IMG/VR virus record: IMGVR_UViG_3300032236_001318
Coordinates: 1 to 46,311 of that record
Source: a virus
DNA length: 46,311 bases
Direction: 5' to 3' (one strand)
The first letter of the stretch is position 1. Every line of letters starts with the position of its first letter. Shown here piece after piece: positions 7,533 through 14,929 of this stretch. The translations under genes and the position numbers were made by a program. The notes beneath the pieces are model-generated. The model made no database searches. It saw nothing but the letters and a program-made list of their open reading frames with translations, and was not told the origin of the DNA.

Positions 7533-7908
7533 CTCTACTCCGTGCGTCTATCTGCTGGCTTGCTTCCAAAAGGCTACTACCCTTTTTCATCATTGAGTTC
7601 AACTTGCGACGCTGGCTTGCTGAATGACCGCCCCAAACGCCCCATTGTTCGTCCAATCCGTACTCTAAACAATCGTACCGCACAGGACACTGAAGGCACA
7701 TCTTGCGAGCAACCGCCAAGGGGTTACCGCCGTGTGCTGAAGGTTCGGGATAAAAGACTTCCAAATGTTCTGCGGTAGCGGAGCGACACAGTGCTTCCTT
7801 GCTCCAAACGGGTGGGAGCATTGCCTTCATTAGGTCATAGTCAATTGGAATGTAGTCGTTGGGCGCTACAAAGTCATCAAGTGCTGAATAGTCAAACTCT
7901 TCGGACAT
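7519..7908 (-). CDS. WhiB-like iron-sulfur regulator
   Basis: The 129-aa protein has the four WhiB cysteines at C41, C71, C74 and C80 (CLQCPVRYDC) and the G-W turn GVWGG at 90-94, followed by a basic helix (SASQRRKLN). WhiB proteins bind a [4Fe-4S] cluster and act with the primary sigma factor; they are almost confined to Actinobacteria and their phages. It is the second gene of the operon leading into portal, so a role in switching on head genes is plausible. Its stop lies inside the portal gene and its start overlaps the stop of the 60-aa gene as TAATG. Confidence 0.93.
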   Translation of the reverse strand: MSEEFDYSALDDFVAPNDYIPIDYDLMKAMLPPVWSKEALCRSATAEHLEVFYPEPSAHGGNPLAVARKMCLQCPVRYDCLEYGLDEQWGVWGGHSASQRRKLNSMMKKGSSLLEASQQIDARSRDVRR

Positions 7909-8090
7909 TAAAAATCGCCCTCAAAAATTGAACAAAAAGCAAGGAATTTCAAGGCTTGGTTTTCGGTGAAGCCAGCCTCAACCATGGAAATGAAAGTCTC
8001 ATTGAGTTCAGTGAACGCAAAAACTTTGCCCGAACCAGAGAATTGGAATTCCTCTGTGATGTCCTTGTCAAAGTCGTCGGTGGCGCTCAT
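7908..8090 (-). CDS. Small acidic protein upstream of WhiB
   Basis: The 60-aa acidic protein (MSATDDFDKDITEEFQFSG) has a helical C-terminal half. It is not recognised. It overlaps WhiB as TAATG and is the first gene of the leftward head operon. The 75 nt upstream are AT-rich (GTATTTAATTAC, TAACTAGATG) and may hold a promoter, but no clear -35/-10 pair stands out. Confidence 0.6.
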   Translation of the reverse strand: MSATDDFDKDITEEFQFSGSGKVFAFTELNETFISMVEAGFTENQALKFLAFCSIFEGDF

Positions 8091-8164
8091 GTTGATGAAG
8101 CGTACTACATCTAGTTACACCTTTGTAATTAAATACAAGATTTTGTGGTGAACCGCATAAAAAC

Positions 8165-8208
8165 GCAAAAATCGTCCGCCAAGGAATTTCCCCAACGGAC
8201 GATTTTGC
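8165..8208 (-). terminator. Strong hairpin terminator after SSB
   Basis: Arms 8165-8178 and 8196-8208 pair over 13 bp (GCAAAATCGTCCG against CGGACGATTTTTGC, with one extra base in one arm) around a 17-nt loop. On the minus strand the stem is followed by GCGTTTTTATG, and on the plus strand by TTTTT. It therefore fits a bidirectional terminator, mainly for the leftward SSB gene ending at 8247. Confidence 0.75.
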
Positions 8209-8246
8209 TTTTTGGTTGCCGACCCTAGGGGTTCAGCACCGACTTA

Positions 8247-8741
8247 TTAGAACGGGTCGCCACCAAAGTCGTCAAACGAGTTCTGCTCGCTGACACGACC
8301 ACCGTTTCCGGTGAACTGATTGCTACGGAAGTTGTTACCGCCGTTGCCGGAACCGCCAGCGTTTTCGCCGTCGGGTCGCTGGGTCTTGGTGATGACCAGC
8401 GTTGCGTACTTGACGGTGGCGCCGATTTCGTCCACAATCAATTCCAACTTGGTCTTTTCGGTTCCGTCCTGACCTTCGTACTTGCGTTGCTGGAGTTGTC
8501 CGGTGACAATCACACGGTTTCCCTTGCTGAACGAGTTTGCGAAGTTCTCCGCATTTTCGCCCCATGCTACGCAGTCAAAGTATGAAGTTTCCTTCACCCA
8601 CTCGCCCGTGGTCTTGTCCTTGCGTGACTTGTTTACAGCCACCGAGAACGAAGCCATAGCGGTGCCAGAGTTCGCAAAACGAACCTCTGGGTCTTTGGTC
8701 AGGTTTCCGATAATGGTAAGTGTTGCGTCATTTGAAGCCAT
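8247..8741 (-). CDS. ssb: Single-stranded DNA-binding protein
   Basis: The 164-aa protein has an OB-fold SSB domain at residues 1-115: LTIIGNLTKDPEVRF, FSVAVNKSRKD, ETSYFDCVAWGENAENFANSF and KGNRVIVTGQLQQRKYEG. A Gly/Asn-rich linker follows, and the acidic tip ends DDFGGDPF, the usual interaction tail for replication and repair partners. The leader contains AACTGACCCG, the element shared by many middle genes here. A hairpin terminator follows it. Confidence 0.95.
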   Translation of the reverse strand: MASNDATLTIIGNLTKDPEVRFANSGTAMASFSVAVNKSRKDKTTGEWVKETSYFDCVAWGENAENFANSFSKGNRVIVTGQLQQRKYEGQDGTEKTKLELIVDEIGATVKYATLVITKTQRPDGENAGGSGNGGNNFRSNQFTGNGGRVSEQNSFDDFGGDPF

Positions 8742-8822
8742 GGTAAGCCTCTTCTTTCTATTCGGGTCAGTTGTCTGACATTCGGATACTGCGTTGTTAC
8801 TGTACTGCGATTTTGCTGATTA

Positions 8823-9080
8823 CTACTTGGTTGGGTAATCGTCCTTGATTAGAGAACGAACCGCATTAATCGTGGCAAGGTTTTTTGCCACCTGCTTGCC
8901 CCTAGTGCTGGCAATTTCTTTGCGTACTTCAAGAACGGGAAGTTCTGTCAATTCGCAAATCCACTCAACGGCGTAATTCAACATCTTTAAACGAAGTTGG
9001 TCAAGAGAGACGGCGGACTTCAACCCTTCTTCCAAGGCTATGAGCCTCATCTCTTCTTTGCTGATTGGGTTTTCTTCCAT
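8823..9080 (-). CDS. Helical hypothetical protein
   Basis: The 85-aa all-helical, charged protein (MEENPISKEEMRLIALEEG..., ending RSLIKDDYPTK) lies in the SSB region with the same orientation. No family recognised. Its composition fits a small regulatory or replication accessory protein, but nothing shows which. Confidence 0.65.
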   Translation of the reverse strand: MEENPISKEEMRLIALEEGLKSAVSLDQLRLKMLNYAVEWICELTELPVLEVRKEIASTRGKQVAKNLATINAVRSLIKDDYPTK

Positions 9081-9118
9081 TTAGCAACTTCCTAGTTTCC
9101 CCAACCATACACGAGACA

Positions 9119-9472
9119 TCACGGAGTAATTGTTCGCTGAGAAGCAGCCAGCGTCCTAAGACCCTCAATGCGAGTTTTGGAAGCGTGGATTGCTTCACGC
9201 AAGGTCATCATGTTGTTCGTCGTTAGCAAACGGTTGTAGTACTCGCTCTCCGTGGCGACCGTAGCGTGGTCGTCGGCAGTGTCTACGGTGATTTTCGCAC
9301 CGTTCGCTCCGCCTTCCGCACGAACCTTTAGTCGCTCTTTCGCAAAGCCAATCTTGAAATCGGCTTCAGCACGAGCGTGGTCTATCGCAACTTGTCGCAA
9401 CTCTTCCAGCAATGTCTGTTGGCGCTCCATTTCGGCTTCAATCGCTTCTTGGATTTCAAATGGTGTGAGCAT
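9119..9472 (-). CDS. Coiled-coil hypothetical protein near SSB
   Basis: The 117-aa protein has a long N-terminal helix (residues 1-50, EIQEAIEAEMERQQTLLEELRQ), a short beta-like segment (GAKITVDTADD) and a C-terminal helix pair containing TNNMMTLREAIHASKTRIEGLRTL. Proteins of this shape are common near SSB in actinophages, but I know no function for them. Confidence 0.7.
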   Translation of the reverse strand: MLTPFEIQEAIEAEMERQQTLLEELRQVAIDHARAEADFKIGFAKERLKVRAEGGANGAKITVDTADDHATVATESEYYNRLLTTNNMMTLREAIHASKTRIEGLRTLAASQRTITP

Positions 9473-9484
9473 AGGAGCCTCAGA

Positions 9485-9727
9485 CTACAACTTGTAGATA
9501 GGTGATGTAGCGAACCCGTTGGCGCATACCTCGGAGTACTTGCCTGACGAAGTGAAGCCTTGCTGAACGACCCACGCTTCAAGTGCGTCGTTGGTCGGTT
9601 CAATGCGCTCGGTGTCGGTGATTGGGGAGCAAATGCCACCCTCTATGAAGCGGTAAATCATCACTTCATAGAAGGGGCGCAGTTCCTCAAACAGGGGGGT
9701 GACTGTGAGTTGGTAGGTCGCCGTCAT
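9485..9727 (-). CDS. Hypothetical protein overlapping the DUF6011-like gene
   Basis: The 80-aa protein starts at the ATG at 9727 (MTATYQLTVTPLFEELRPFYEV), which overlaps the upstream stop as TAATG. The longer frame up to 9814 runs inside the neighbouring gene and is not needed. It appears to be an alpha/beta domain with a conserved-looking GFTSSGKYSEVCANGF segment. Not recognised. Confidence 0.65.
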   Translation of the reverse strand: MTATYQLTVTPLFEELRPFYEVMIYRFIEGGICSPITDTERIEPTNDALEAWVVQQGFTSSGKYSEVCANGFATSPIYKL

Positions 9728-10365
9728 TACAGACCCCACCCGTACTTCTTCGCACAGACGGGCCCGAGCCCACGGTGAACGGACGCTGGCACCGTGAGAA
9801 CTCGCAGACAGCACAAGCAGTTGTTGCTCTTCATGGCGTACGCCTCGGCTTGGTTCATGAACTCGGCACGAGCCTCGTCCACCGAGCCGGTGAGCAAGAA
9901 TTCGGCGGCTGCTATTACACGGTGGTTCGTGGTTTGCGAACGAAAGACCTTCACGCCCTCGCTGGTGAGGAATGCGAAGTCCTTGTACTTCGTGGTGTTG
10001 TCGGCGCCGTAGAGGAACGCAATGGTGGTCTTGCCCTCAGCCCACGCTGGCGCTCCAATGCGGAGCGTAACCCAGCCACCCTGACCGTCAGCGACGGTGT
10101 AGAAGCCGTGAGCCAACTCACGCACGGGCGCAGGTGCGCTCACGGGCGTGGTGGCAACCTCAGCCACCTGCGAGGGCGCCACAGCGACCTTGGGCTGGCG
10201 GAGCAAGTAGGTGATGAAACGGCTGGCTTCCGCCTTACCGAAGGTGTTGTCAGCGACAGCCTTGGCGTACTTGGCGCTTACAGCCTCGGTGACCTCACGG
10301 GTAGCGAGCAGGTCGGTGATGTAGGCGACCTGACGGCTGGTCGGGGGAGTTGTTACTTGGGTCAT
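9727..10365 (-). CDS. DUF6011-like protein with C-terminal Cys motif
   Basis: The 212-aa protein has an N-terminal helical half (TSRQVAYITDLLATREV...) like actinophage proteins of this type, a Pro/Val linker, a middle beta domain (ELAHGFYTVADGQGGWVTLRI) and a C-terminal NNCLCCLRVLTVPASVHRGLGPVCAKKYG. The last segment matches a putative zinc-binding domain I recall as DUF6011. Start: AAAGGA upstream of the ATG at 10365, preceded by AACTGACC and a good promoter at 10408-10437. Confidence 0.75.
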   Translation of the reverse strand: MTQVTTPPTSRQVAYITDLLATREVTEAVSAKYAKAVADNTFGKAEASRFITYLLRQPKVAVAPSQVAEVATTPVSAPAPVRELAHGFYTVADGQGGWVTLRIGAPAWAEGKTTIAFLYGADNTTKYKDFAFLTSEGVKVFRSQTTNHRVIAAAEFLLTGSVDEARAEFMNQAEAYAMKSNNCLCCLRVLTVPASVHRGLGPVCAKKYGWGL

Positions 10366-10407
10366 TGCTTGTCCTTTCGGGTCAGTTGCTTCGTTTGGTA
10401 CTCAACC

Positions 10408-10437
10408 ATGGTACAGCATGGGTACTACGGGTGTCAA
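10408..10437 (-). promoter_or_regulatory. Promoter for the 10365 gene
   Basis: On the minus strand TTGACA (10432-10437), an 18-nt spacer and TACCAT (10408-10413). The spacer ends GTACCCATGCTG, identical to the promoter at 14297-14325. The leader then carries CAACTGACC before the ribosome binding site. Confidence 0.75.
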
Positions 10438-10453
10438 GCCTTTCCTAGGGGCT

Positions 10454-10876
10454 CTAGAGCCGATTTAATTGCTCGTTCTTTTCCTCTTCAACCCACTCTT
10501 CAAAGATTTCGTTGCCTTCGGTGACGAAGTTGAAGAAGTCCTCGTCGGAGCAAAGAGCCTCAAAGAGTTCTTCAGCCTCAATGGTGACCAATCCGAATTT
10601 GCCCACCTTGAAGGTGAAGGAGTGTTCGGCACGGGCGCCCCAGATTTCGTTGAAGAAAACGGTGTAGGGCGTCGTGGCGCTCGGGAGAGCAATGCGACGC
10701 TTGCCACTGCCCAAGTAAGCGTTTGGCGTGATGATGAGGTAGGCGTGGAAGAAGTATTGCCAATTCTCTTGAATGTAGTCAGAGAAGACGCTGGCACGGA
10801 ATTCGTCCATTGCGGTTTCCGTTTCTTCGTAACGGCGCTCCCAAACCAATTCCTGTGCTTCGTAGTTGGTGTACAT
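10454..10876 (-). CDS. Acidic hypothetical protein
   Basis: The 140-aa protein is rich in Glu and aromatic residues (for example YIQENWQYFFHAYLI and EVW-like C-terminal EEWVEEEKNEQ). It is not recognised. The leader reads GTAAATGACCCGAAAGGACAACTG, so the shared GACCCGAAAGGACAA leader of the 10365 gene is duplicated here with small changes. A promoter lies at 10913-10941. Confidence 0.7.
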   Translation of the reverse strand: MYTNYEAQELVWERRYEETETAMDEFRASVFSDYIQENWQYFFHAYLIITPNAYLGSGKRRIALPSATTPYTVFFNEIWGARAEHSFTFKVGKFGLVTIEAEELFEALCSDEDFFNFVTEGNEIFEEWVEEEKNEQLNRL

Positions 10877-10912
10877 AATCAGTTGTCCTTTCGGGTCATT
10901 TACTACAGATAC

Positions 10913-10941
10913 AGTTTATGTAAACCCTGTGACAAAAGCAA
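10913..10941 (-). promoter_or_regulatory. Promoter for the 10876 gene
   Basis: Minus strand TTGCTT (10936-10941), 17-nt spacer starting TTGTCACA, then TAAACT (10913-10918). The spacer start matches the promoters at 20533-20561 and 25552-25580. Confidence 0.6.
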
Positions 10942-10972
10942 GTCAATCCAAAGATTTTATTTTTCCGCTTTT

Positions 10973-11398
10973 TTAAAGGGTTTCCTCGTCCTCTTCGTAC
11001 GGCTCGCTGGTGCGCTCGTGGTGAACCTCAATCTCTTGGTGGAGTTCGTGGAGCGTATGCTCCGCCATGAGAAGCGCTGCTTCGGCTTCTTCTAGGCGCT
11101 CGTCAATAATCTTTTCGTCTTCGTCCTTGACGAGGTGTTCGCCAATCCTCGTTCCGAGGTAGCCACCCAGATAGTTGCCAGCAATCAAGTTGGCAATGGT
11201 GATAGCCGTCTCGCCAGCCCCGTGACCGCCGAGCGAACCCAGCGAGTACTTAGCAGCGACAAAATAAAGAACGCCCCAACCGGCTTCAAATGCTCCAGCC
11301 ATGTGTGGACGGTTTCGGTTCTCCGCCTGAACCATAAGCGCCGAGCAAATGTTTGCGACGACGAGACTGAAGAAGGTGATTACAAGAGTTCCAAACAT
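10973..11398 (-). CDS. Membrane protein with acidic coiled-coil tail, possible lysis function
   Basis: The 141-aa protein has about three hydrophobic segments (residues 3-22, about 38-58, about 65-85, the last Gly-rich: SLGSLGGHGAGET...NLIAGNYLGGYLG) followed by a highly acidic helix to the C-terminus. It is the last gene of the cassette endolysin, TM/coiled-coil protein, HNH protein, membrane protein, with one-base or short overlaps. A holin or holin-like role is inferred from position and shape only. Confidence 0.7.
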   Translation of the reverse strand: MFGTLVITFFSLVVANICSALMVQAENRNRPHMAGAFEAGWGVLYFVAAKYSLGSLGGHGAGETAITIANLIAGNYLGGYLGTRIGEHLVKDEDEKIIDERLEEAEAALLMAEHTLHELHQEIEVHHERTSEPYEEDEETL

Positions 11399-11841
11399 TA
11401 GATAATGAACCCCTTGATAAATTTCAATCCCTCAAAGTCGCTCGCACTTGCGACATGAGTGCCACCGTGTCCTCGGTGGTGAAACTCACACAACACGACA
11501 AGGTTCTCTGCGCTCTCAACCCATGCGCCTAACTTGTCGGGGTCGGACACGCCTGGATAGTCAATCTCTAGCCACGAGAGGTCTACGGAGTTTTGTAGCG
11601 CAAACTCAATGTGTGCGTGGTGAAGTTCAAGCGGTTTGTCTAGCGAGCATTCGGAAAAGTCGCCACGGTGCTTTCCAATGGCGCACTTCCACTTCTCTGG
11701 GTCTTTCTCCCACTCACGACGAAGGTGATTGAAGTCCACATAGTGTGGGTCGTTTTCACGAGCCTCATGTTCTGGGAAGCGCACTGCGTAGTTGTGCGTC
11801 ATCTTTTGAATGTGCGCTGGTGTTGTTTGGTCGTCACTCAT
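11398..11841 (-). CDS. HNH-endonuclease-like protein in lysis cassette
   Basis: The 147-aa protein starts at the ATG at 11841 (MSDDQTTPAHIQK). Its C-terminal half has an HNH-type pattern: CSLDKPLELHHAHIEF, then NLVVLCEFHHRGHGG with an Asn in AENLVVL. HNH nucleases cut DNA and are frequent in phages, sometimes in packaging. The location between lysis genes is odd. Whether all catalytic residues are present needs a profile alignment. Confidence 0.7.
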   Translation of the reverse strand: MSDDQTTPAHIQKMTHNYAVRFPEHEARENDPHYVDFNHLRREWEKDPEKWKCAIGKHRGDFSECSLDKPLELHHAHIEFALQNSVDLSWLEIDYPGVSDPDKLGAWVESAENLVVLCEFHHRGHGGTHVASASDFEGLKFIKGFII

Positions 11842-12154
11842 CTTGACCGTCCATTGGGTTGCGCTGAACATTGCGAGCGTGGCTACCGAATTCAATGTGT
11901 CGGTCTAAACGGTTTTGCGAACGCTTTACTTCGCCTTTGAATTCTTCAACGACGGCGATAATGCGAGTGTTCTCTTTGGTGTTCCCGTCCTTGACTTCAT
12001 CAATCTGTTTACGCAATGCTTCAATGTCGCTTTTCTTCGCAAGTTTGCGATTGAGCCAACCAAAGCCACCGGCAATGGAAGCGATAACGGCGCTCATGGC
12101 AAAAAGGGTTTGCCAAAGCGTCGCTGTGTTGTTGCTGATTACTACTGCGCTCAT
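11834..12154 (-). CDS. Single-TM coiled-coil protein, holin candidate
   Basis: The 106-aa protein has an N-terminal hydrophobic segment (residues about 12-33, WQTLFAMSAVIASIAGGFGWL), then a basic turn and a long helix (KSDIEALRKQIDEVKDG...). It overlaps the endolysin stop by a few bases. One TM plus a cytoplasmic coiled coil recalls XhlA-type or class III holins, but the family cannot be fixed. Confidence 0.7.
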   Translation of the reverse strand: MSAVVISNNTATLWQTLFAMSAVIASIAGGFGWLNRKLAKKSDIEALRKQIDEVKDGNTKENTRIIAVVEEFKGEVKRSQNRLDRHIEFGSHARNVQRNPMDGQDE

Positions 12155-13218
12155 AGTTTGATGTCTGCCTTTTTCGTTTTCATTTCTACGCCCATTGACT
12201 TACAAAGTTCGTCTTGCTTCATGGTGCGGTGATACTTCAAGAAAAAGTCGCTGGCGGTTTGCGTCTCGTTAGACCACACACCGTCGCCCTTAATTCCAAT
12301 CCTTTGCTGATAGACCTCTAGCGCCTGCTTGGTCTGAAGCCCGAACACGCCGTCGTTACTTCCCTTGGGAAGAAGCCCTTGCTGAATGAGCAAGGTTTGG
12401 ATTTGTACGACCTTAATTCCGTGCGAACCCGTGGTGTACAGAGGGTTCGCTGGCTTGCCGTTGTTTGACTGATTGTATCCAGCGCCCGTCCACTTGGTGA
12501 ACCACGAACTTTCCGCTACCGAAAGGTCGGTGTTGTTGTGCGTCCCGTTGGGTTCGGCAACGCTCGTGAACTGCCACATTTGCCAGCCCGTGTTACGCCA
12601 CGGCGCAGGAAGCCTTGGTGAAGGAAGCGAGCAAACATTTGCTACGGGCTGGTAGCCGTTGGGGTACGCAGGCAACCAGAGGTCGTAGGGCGCAAGGAAC
12701 GGGTACTGCGAGGCAGGGAAGAATGCTCCGACATAGATAATCGGCGCTCGGTTGGTCATGGCTTGAACGGTTTGTAGCCACAGCAACGCCCAGCGAGCGG
12801 TCGCTTCGGGCGAGAGAGTGGTGACTTCCAAATCAAGCGCAGGGGGCAACTGACCATTGTTGCCACCCTGAGCCAAGAAGTATTTGGCTGACGCTACGGC
12901 GTCAGTTTTGCCTGGTTGGGCGAACTGATACACGCCCCATGGAACGCCAGCCCTCGTTGCGTCACGGGCGTCACTCGTCCAATAAGGGTTGGTGTAGTTC
13001 ACGCCCTCGGTGTTCTTGATGTAGGCGCCAGCGATACCAGCCTTAACAAGTTGCGTCCAACCAAGTGGGTGCCTGTTGTTACTGCTGATGTCAATGACCC
13101 TGAGCCATGTCGCACAAGGCGTCTGGGCGACGGCAACCCTGCTAGGAACAACCGCAAACAACGAGGTGAACGCAATCGTTACCGCAAGGAAAATTGGACG
13201 AATTTTGAATGAGCGCAT
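12151..13218 (-). CDS. Secreted GH25 endolysin with peptidoglycan-binding domain
   Basis: The 355-aa protein starts with a typical signal peptide (basic MRSFKIR, hydrophobic core to about residue 22, cleavage near AVAQ at 29-32). The GH25 muramidase domain follows, with the catalytic Asp in VIDIS (D43) and the DLE pair at D129/E131, and fold markers GVYQFA and WQMWQF. Residues about 268-325 form a PG_binding_1 domain (GIKVVQIQTLLIQQGLL...DGVFGLQTKQALEVYQQ). It cleaves the MurNAc-GlcNAc bond. The signal peptide suggests Sec export, so the holin may only trigger timing. Confidence 0.95.
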   Translation of the reverse strand: MRSFKIRPIFLAVTIAFTSLFAVVPSRVAVAQTPCATWLRVIDISSNNRHPLGWTQLVKAGIAGAYIKNTEGVNYTNPYWTSDARDATRAGVPWGVYQFAQPGKTDAVASAKYFLAQGGNNGQLPPALDLEVTTLSPEATARWALLWLQTVQAMTNRAPIIYVGAFFPASQYPFLAPYDLWLPAYPNGYQPVANVCSLPSPRLPAPWRNTGWQMWQFTSVAEPNGTHNNTDLSVAESSWFTKWTGAGYNQSNNGKPANPLYTTGSHGIKVVQIQTLLIQQGLLPKGSNDGVFGLQTKQALEVYQQRIGIKGDGVWSNETQTASDFFLKYHRTMKQDELCKSMGVEMKTKKADIKL

Positions 13219-13245
13219 ACAAAATCGTACCGCCCGTTTTCCAAT

Positions 13246-13557
13246 TTACGAGGCTCGTGTTGCGTTGGTGATGTTGAGTTGTGGCTCCCAAAGAGAGATG
13301 TTCAAACGCTTACGAACCTTCGCTCGTTGCTGTGGTGTTAGTCCACCTTGGTAACCGTAACCTTCGTGAAGAACCGCCCACTCTTGGCACGGCTCCAACA
13401 CGGGACAGTTCAAGCAAGCGTTAATAACTTCTTCGGAGTAAATCTTCTTCGCTGAAGAACCCTTTTCTTCTTCGGGGAAGAAAAGATTTGGGTTCATGTT
13501 GCGACAGTTTGCCTGCTTAATCCACGCTTCACGGGTGAGACTGTTCGGCTTGCTCAT
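13246..13557 (-). CDS. Second WhiB-like iron-sulfur protein
   Basis: The 103-aa protein has cysteines at C18, C48, C51 and C57 (CLNCPVLEPC) and the turn GYGYQGG at 66-72, then TPQQRAKVRKRLN as the basic helix. It is shorter and clearly different from the WhiB at 7519-7908. It lies directly upstream of the endolysin, so it may serve the lysis or late-gene switch. The ATG overlaps the stop of the 94-aa gene. Confidence 0.92.
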   Translation of the reverse strand: MSKPNSLTREAWIKQANCRNMNPNLFFPEEEKGSSAKKIYSEEVINACLNCPVLEPCQEWAVLHEGYGYQGGLTPQQRAKVRKRLNISLWEPQLNITNATRAS

Positions 13558-13838
13558 GGTGTTTTGTAATCCTTTCCTTTGATTACTCTTGCTTTTTTAT
13601 GGTTCCTACTATCGGTTACCGACCAATGCTCGGCAACGACGAGGTTGTTCTTTGTTGCGTAAATCTTCACTTCAAACTCTGCTGTTGCTTCTTTGACATA
13701 CCCAATCGGATAAATCCGAGCAACGAGATTGGAGCCCGTAAGTTGTTCAACGAGGTAGGCGCCTCGCTTGCCCTTGTGTCGTGTGTCGTCGTGTAGGGCG
13801 CAGTAGATGTATCTGCTCTGTACGACATCTTCACTCAT
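13554..13838 (-). CDS. Hypothetical beta-rich protein with leaderless start
   Basis: The 94-aa protein (MSEDVVQSRYIYCALHDDTRHKGKRGAYLVEQLTG) is basic and beta-rich. Not recognised. The -10 hexamer TACTGT ends 8 nt before the ATG, so the mRNA is probably leaderless. It heads a transcript that continues into WhiB and the endolysin. Confidence 0.65.
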   Translation of the reverse strand: MSEDVVQSRYIYCALHDDTRHKGKRGAYLVEQLTGSNLVARIYPIGYVKEATAEFEVKIYATKNNLVVAEHWSVTDSRNHKKARVIKGKDYKTP

Positions 13839-13846
13839 GGGCGCAC

Positions 13847-13875
13847 ACAGTACTGTGCTGATACAACGAAATCAA
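13847..13875 (-). promoter_or_regulatory. Promoter for the WhiB/endolysin transcript
   Basis: Minus strand TTGATT (13870-13875), 17-nt spacer, TACTGT (13847-13852), then 8 nt to the ATG at 13838. One of the clearest promoters in the window. Confidence 0.7.
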
Positions 13876-13896
13876 GTTCATCTTCTTTCCGAATAA

Positions 13897-13936
13897 GTCG
13901 GAAGGGGGTCGGCTCCTACCCCGACCCCCTTCCGAC
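13897..13936 (-). terminator. Perfect 16-bp hairpin downstream of the 13966 gene
   Basis: GTCGGAAGGGGGTCGG (13897-13912) pairs perfectly with 13921-13936 across an 8-nt loop. It follows the stop of the leftward gene at 13966. The following minus-strand sequence is CTTATTC, so the T-run is poor, but the stem is very stable. Confidence 0.7.
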
Positions 13937-13965
13937 AAGGTGGTGAATGCGTCGTTACGGTTTGC

Positions 13966-14247
13966 TTACCGAGCCGACGCCTCTTCGCTCTCGGTGAGGA
14001 ACCAACCGTGCGTGGTCGGGTCGCTCTCAACCATTGAGGGGTCGGTCGGGTCAAAGCCGAACACGAACTTCTTGCCGGTGAGACGCTCAACGGTGACACG
14101 CAAGTTGCCCTCGCTGTAGCCAGCCCACTTGCCGTCCTGAACTTCCCACTCAAAGTTGGTGTTGGTAATGCGCTCAATCATGTTGATGTAGCGACGCTGG
14201 TTGTAGACCGACCAGCGGTTTGGTACTACGGGGCTTACTTCAGTCAT
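13966..14247 (-). CDS. Hypothetical protein
   Basis: The 93-aa protein starts at the ATG at 14247 (MTEVSPVVPNRWSVYNQRRY), which has TAGGAG upstream. The frame further upstream runs over the promoter and should be discarded. It is a mixed alpha/beta domain ending GWFLTESEEASAR. Not recognised. It is a single-gene transcript between a promoter (14297-14325) and a strong hairpin. Confidence 0.65.
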   Translation of the reverse strand: MTEVSPVVPNRWSVYNQRRYINMIERITNTNFEWEVQDGKWAGYSEGNLRVTVERLTGKKFVFGFDPTDPSMVESDPTTHGWFLTESEEASAR

Positions 14248-14296
14248 TGGCACTCCTAGTGTCAGTTGGTTCGTTGGTACCGTTTGGTACTCAACC

Positions 14297-14325
14297 ATGG
14301 TACAGCATGGGTACAACAAAATCAA
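14297..14325 (-). promoter_or_regulatory. Promoter for the 14247 gene
   Basis: Minus strand TTGATT (14320-14325), 17 nt, TACCAT (14297-14302). The sequence GTACCCATGCTGTACCATGG is shared with the promoter at 10408, and the leader has CCAACTGACAC before the AGGAG site. Confidence 0.75.
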
Positions 14326-14330
14326 ATCAT

Positions 14331-14882
14331 TCAAGAGACAATTTCAAAATGGTGCGTAACGATAATGCGAGGCTTCGCCTTGCGTGGCGACTTCTTCGGC
14401 GTGGGCTTCTTTGCCTTGCTGATTGAAACGACATTGTTCGTTGTCGCTGTGGCGCTTTCAATCTTGTAGGTGCCTTCAAAGAAATCAGAGTACCGCTTCT
14501 TGAGCGAAATGCCGACGGTGTGGGCAACGCTGAAGCGACACTTTTGCGTCTCAACAACCATTCCTCGGTCTGTTACGAACGAGACATTAACCAAGTCGTT
14601 TGCGCCGAACGGCGCCTTGGGCGATTGCTTCGTGCTGTTCTTCTTGGGTCGTGGGTAGCGAAGCATTGGCGAGATAGGAATAACGAGTTGGCGCTGTTTG
14701 CCGTCTTCAAAATTAAACTTGGCAAAACGCCAATTGGTCTTTGAGAACTCGGCAACAATTCCGTTGCCGAACTTTTCGTGGTAAACCTTGTCGCCAACGA
14801 TTAGGTCAATGCGATTATTTTCGCTGTTGTAAATCGGAAGTAACCGTGGCGCCTTCTTTGTGTCAGTTGGTGTAGATGTCAT
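14331..14882 (-). CDS. Tudor-like (PcrA/UvrD C-terminal type) domain protein
   Basis: The 183-aa protein has, at residues about 28-75, GDKVYHEKFGNGIVAEF...FAKFNFEDGKQRQLVIP, the pattern of the Tudor-like domain at the C-terminus of UvrD/PcrA helicases, which contacts RNA polymerase. The rest is basic, and the tail KPRIIVTHHFEIVS is nearly the same as the tail of the divergent gene at 15346-15753. The ATG at 14882 follows a TACACT -10 by 7 nt, and codons 6-8 encode the shared CCAACTGACAC element, so the mRNA is probably leaderless. An RNA polymerase-binding regulator is an inference. Confidence 0.75.
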   Translation of the reverse strand: MTSTPTDTKKAPRLLPIYNSENNRIDLIVGDKVYHEKFGNGIVAEFSKTNWRFAKFNFEDGKQRQLVIPISPMLRYPRPKKNSTKQSPKAPFGANDLVNVSFVTDRGMVVETQKCRFSVAHTVGISLKKRYSDFFEGTYKIESATATTNNVVSISKAKKPTPKKSPRKAKPRIIVTHHFEIVS

Positions 14883-14889
14883 GGGTAGA

Positions 14890-14922
14890 AGTGTACCACG
14901 GTTTAGTAGAGTGTGCTACACT
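14890..14922. promoter_or_regulatory. Divergent pair of leaderless promoters
   Basis: Two TACACT hexamers face away from each other: minus strand at 14890-14895 and plus strand at 14917-14922. Each is followed by 7 nt and an ATG (14882 and 14930). The 33-bp interval is an imperfect inverted repeat (AGTGTA...TACACT) containing ACTAAACC on the minus strand. A regulator binding here could control both directions. Confidence 0.6.
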
Positions 14923-14929
14923 ATCCCCC

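Noticed and set aside
9775-10524. Plus-strand frame of 249 codons
   Set aside because: It overlaps the DUF6011-like gene and its promoter on the other strand; the product is low in recognisable structure.
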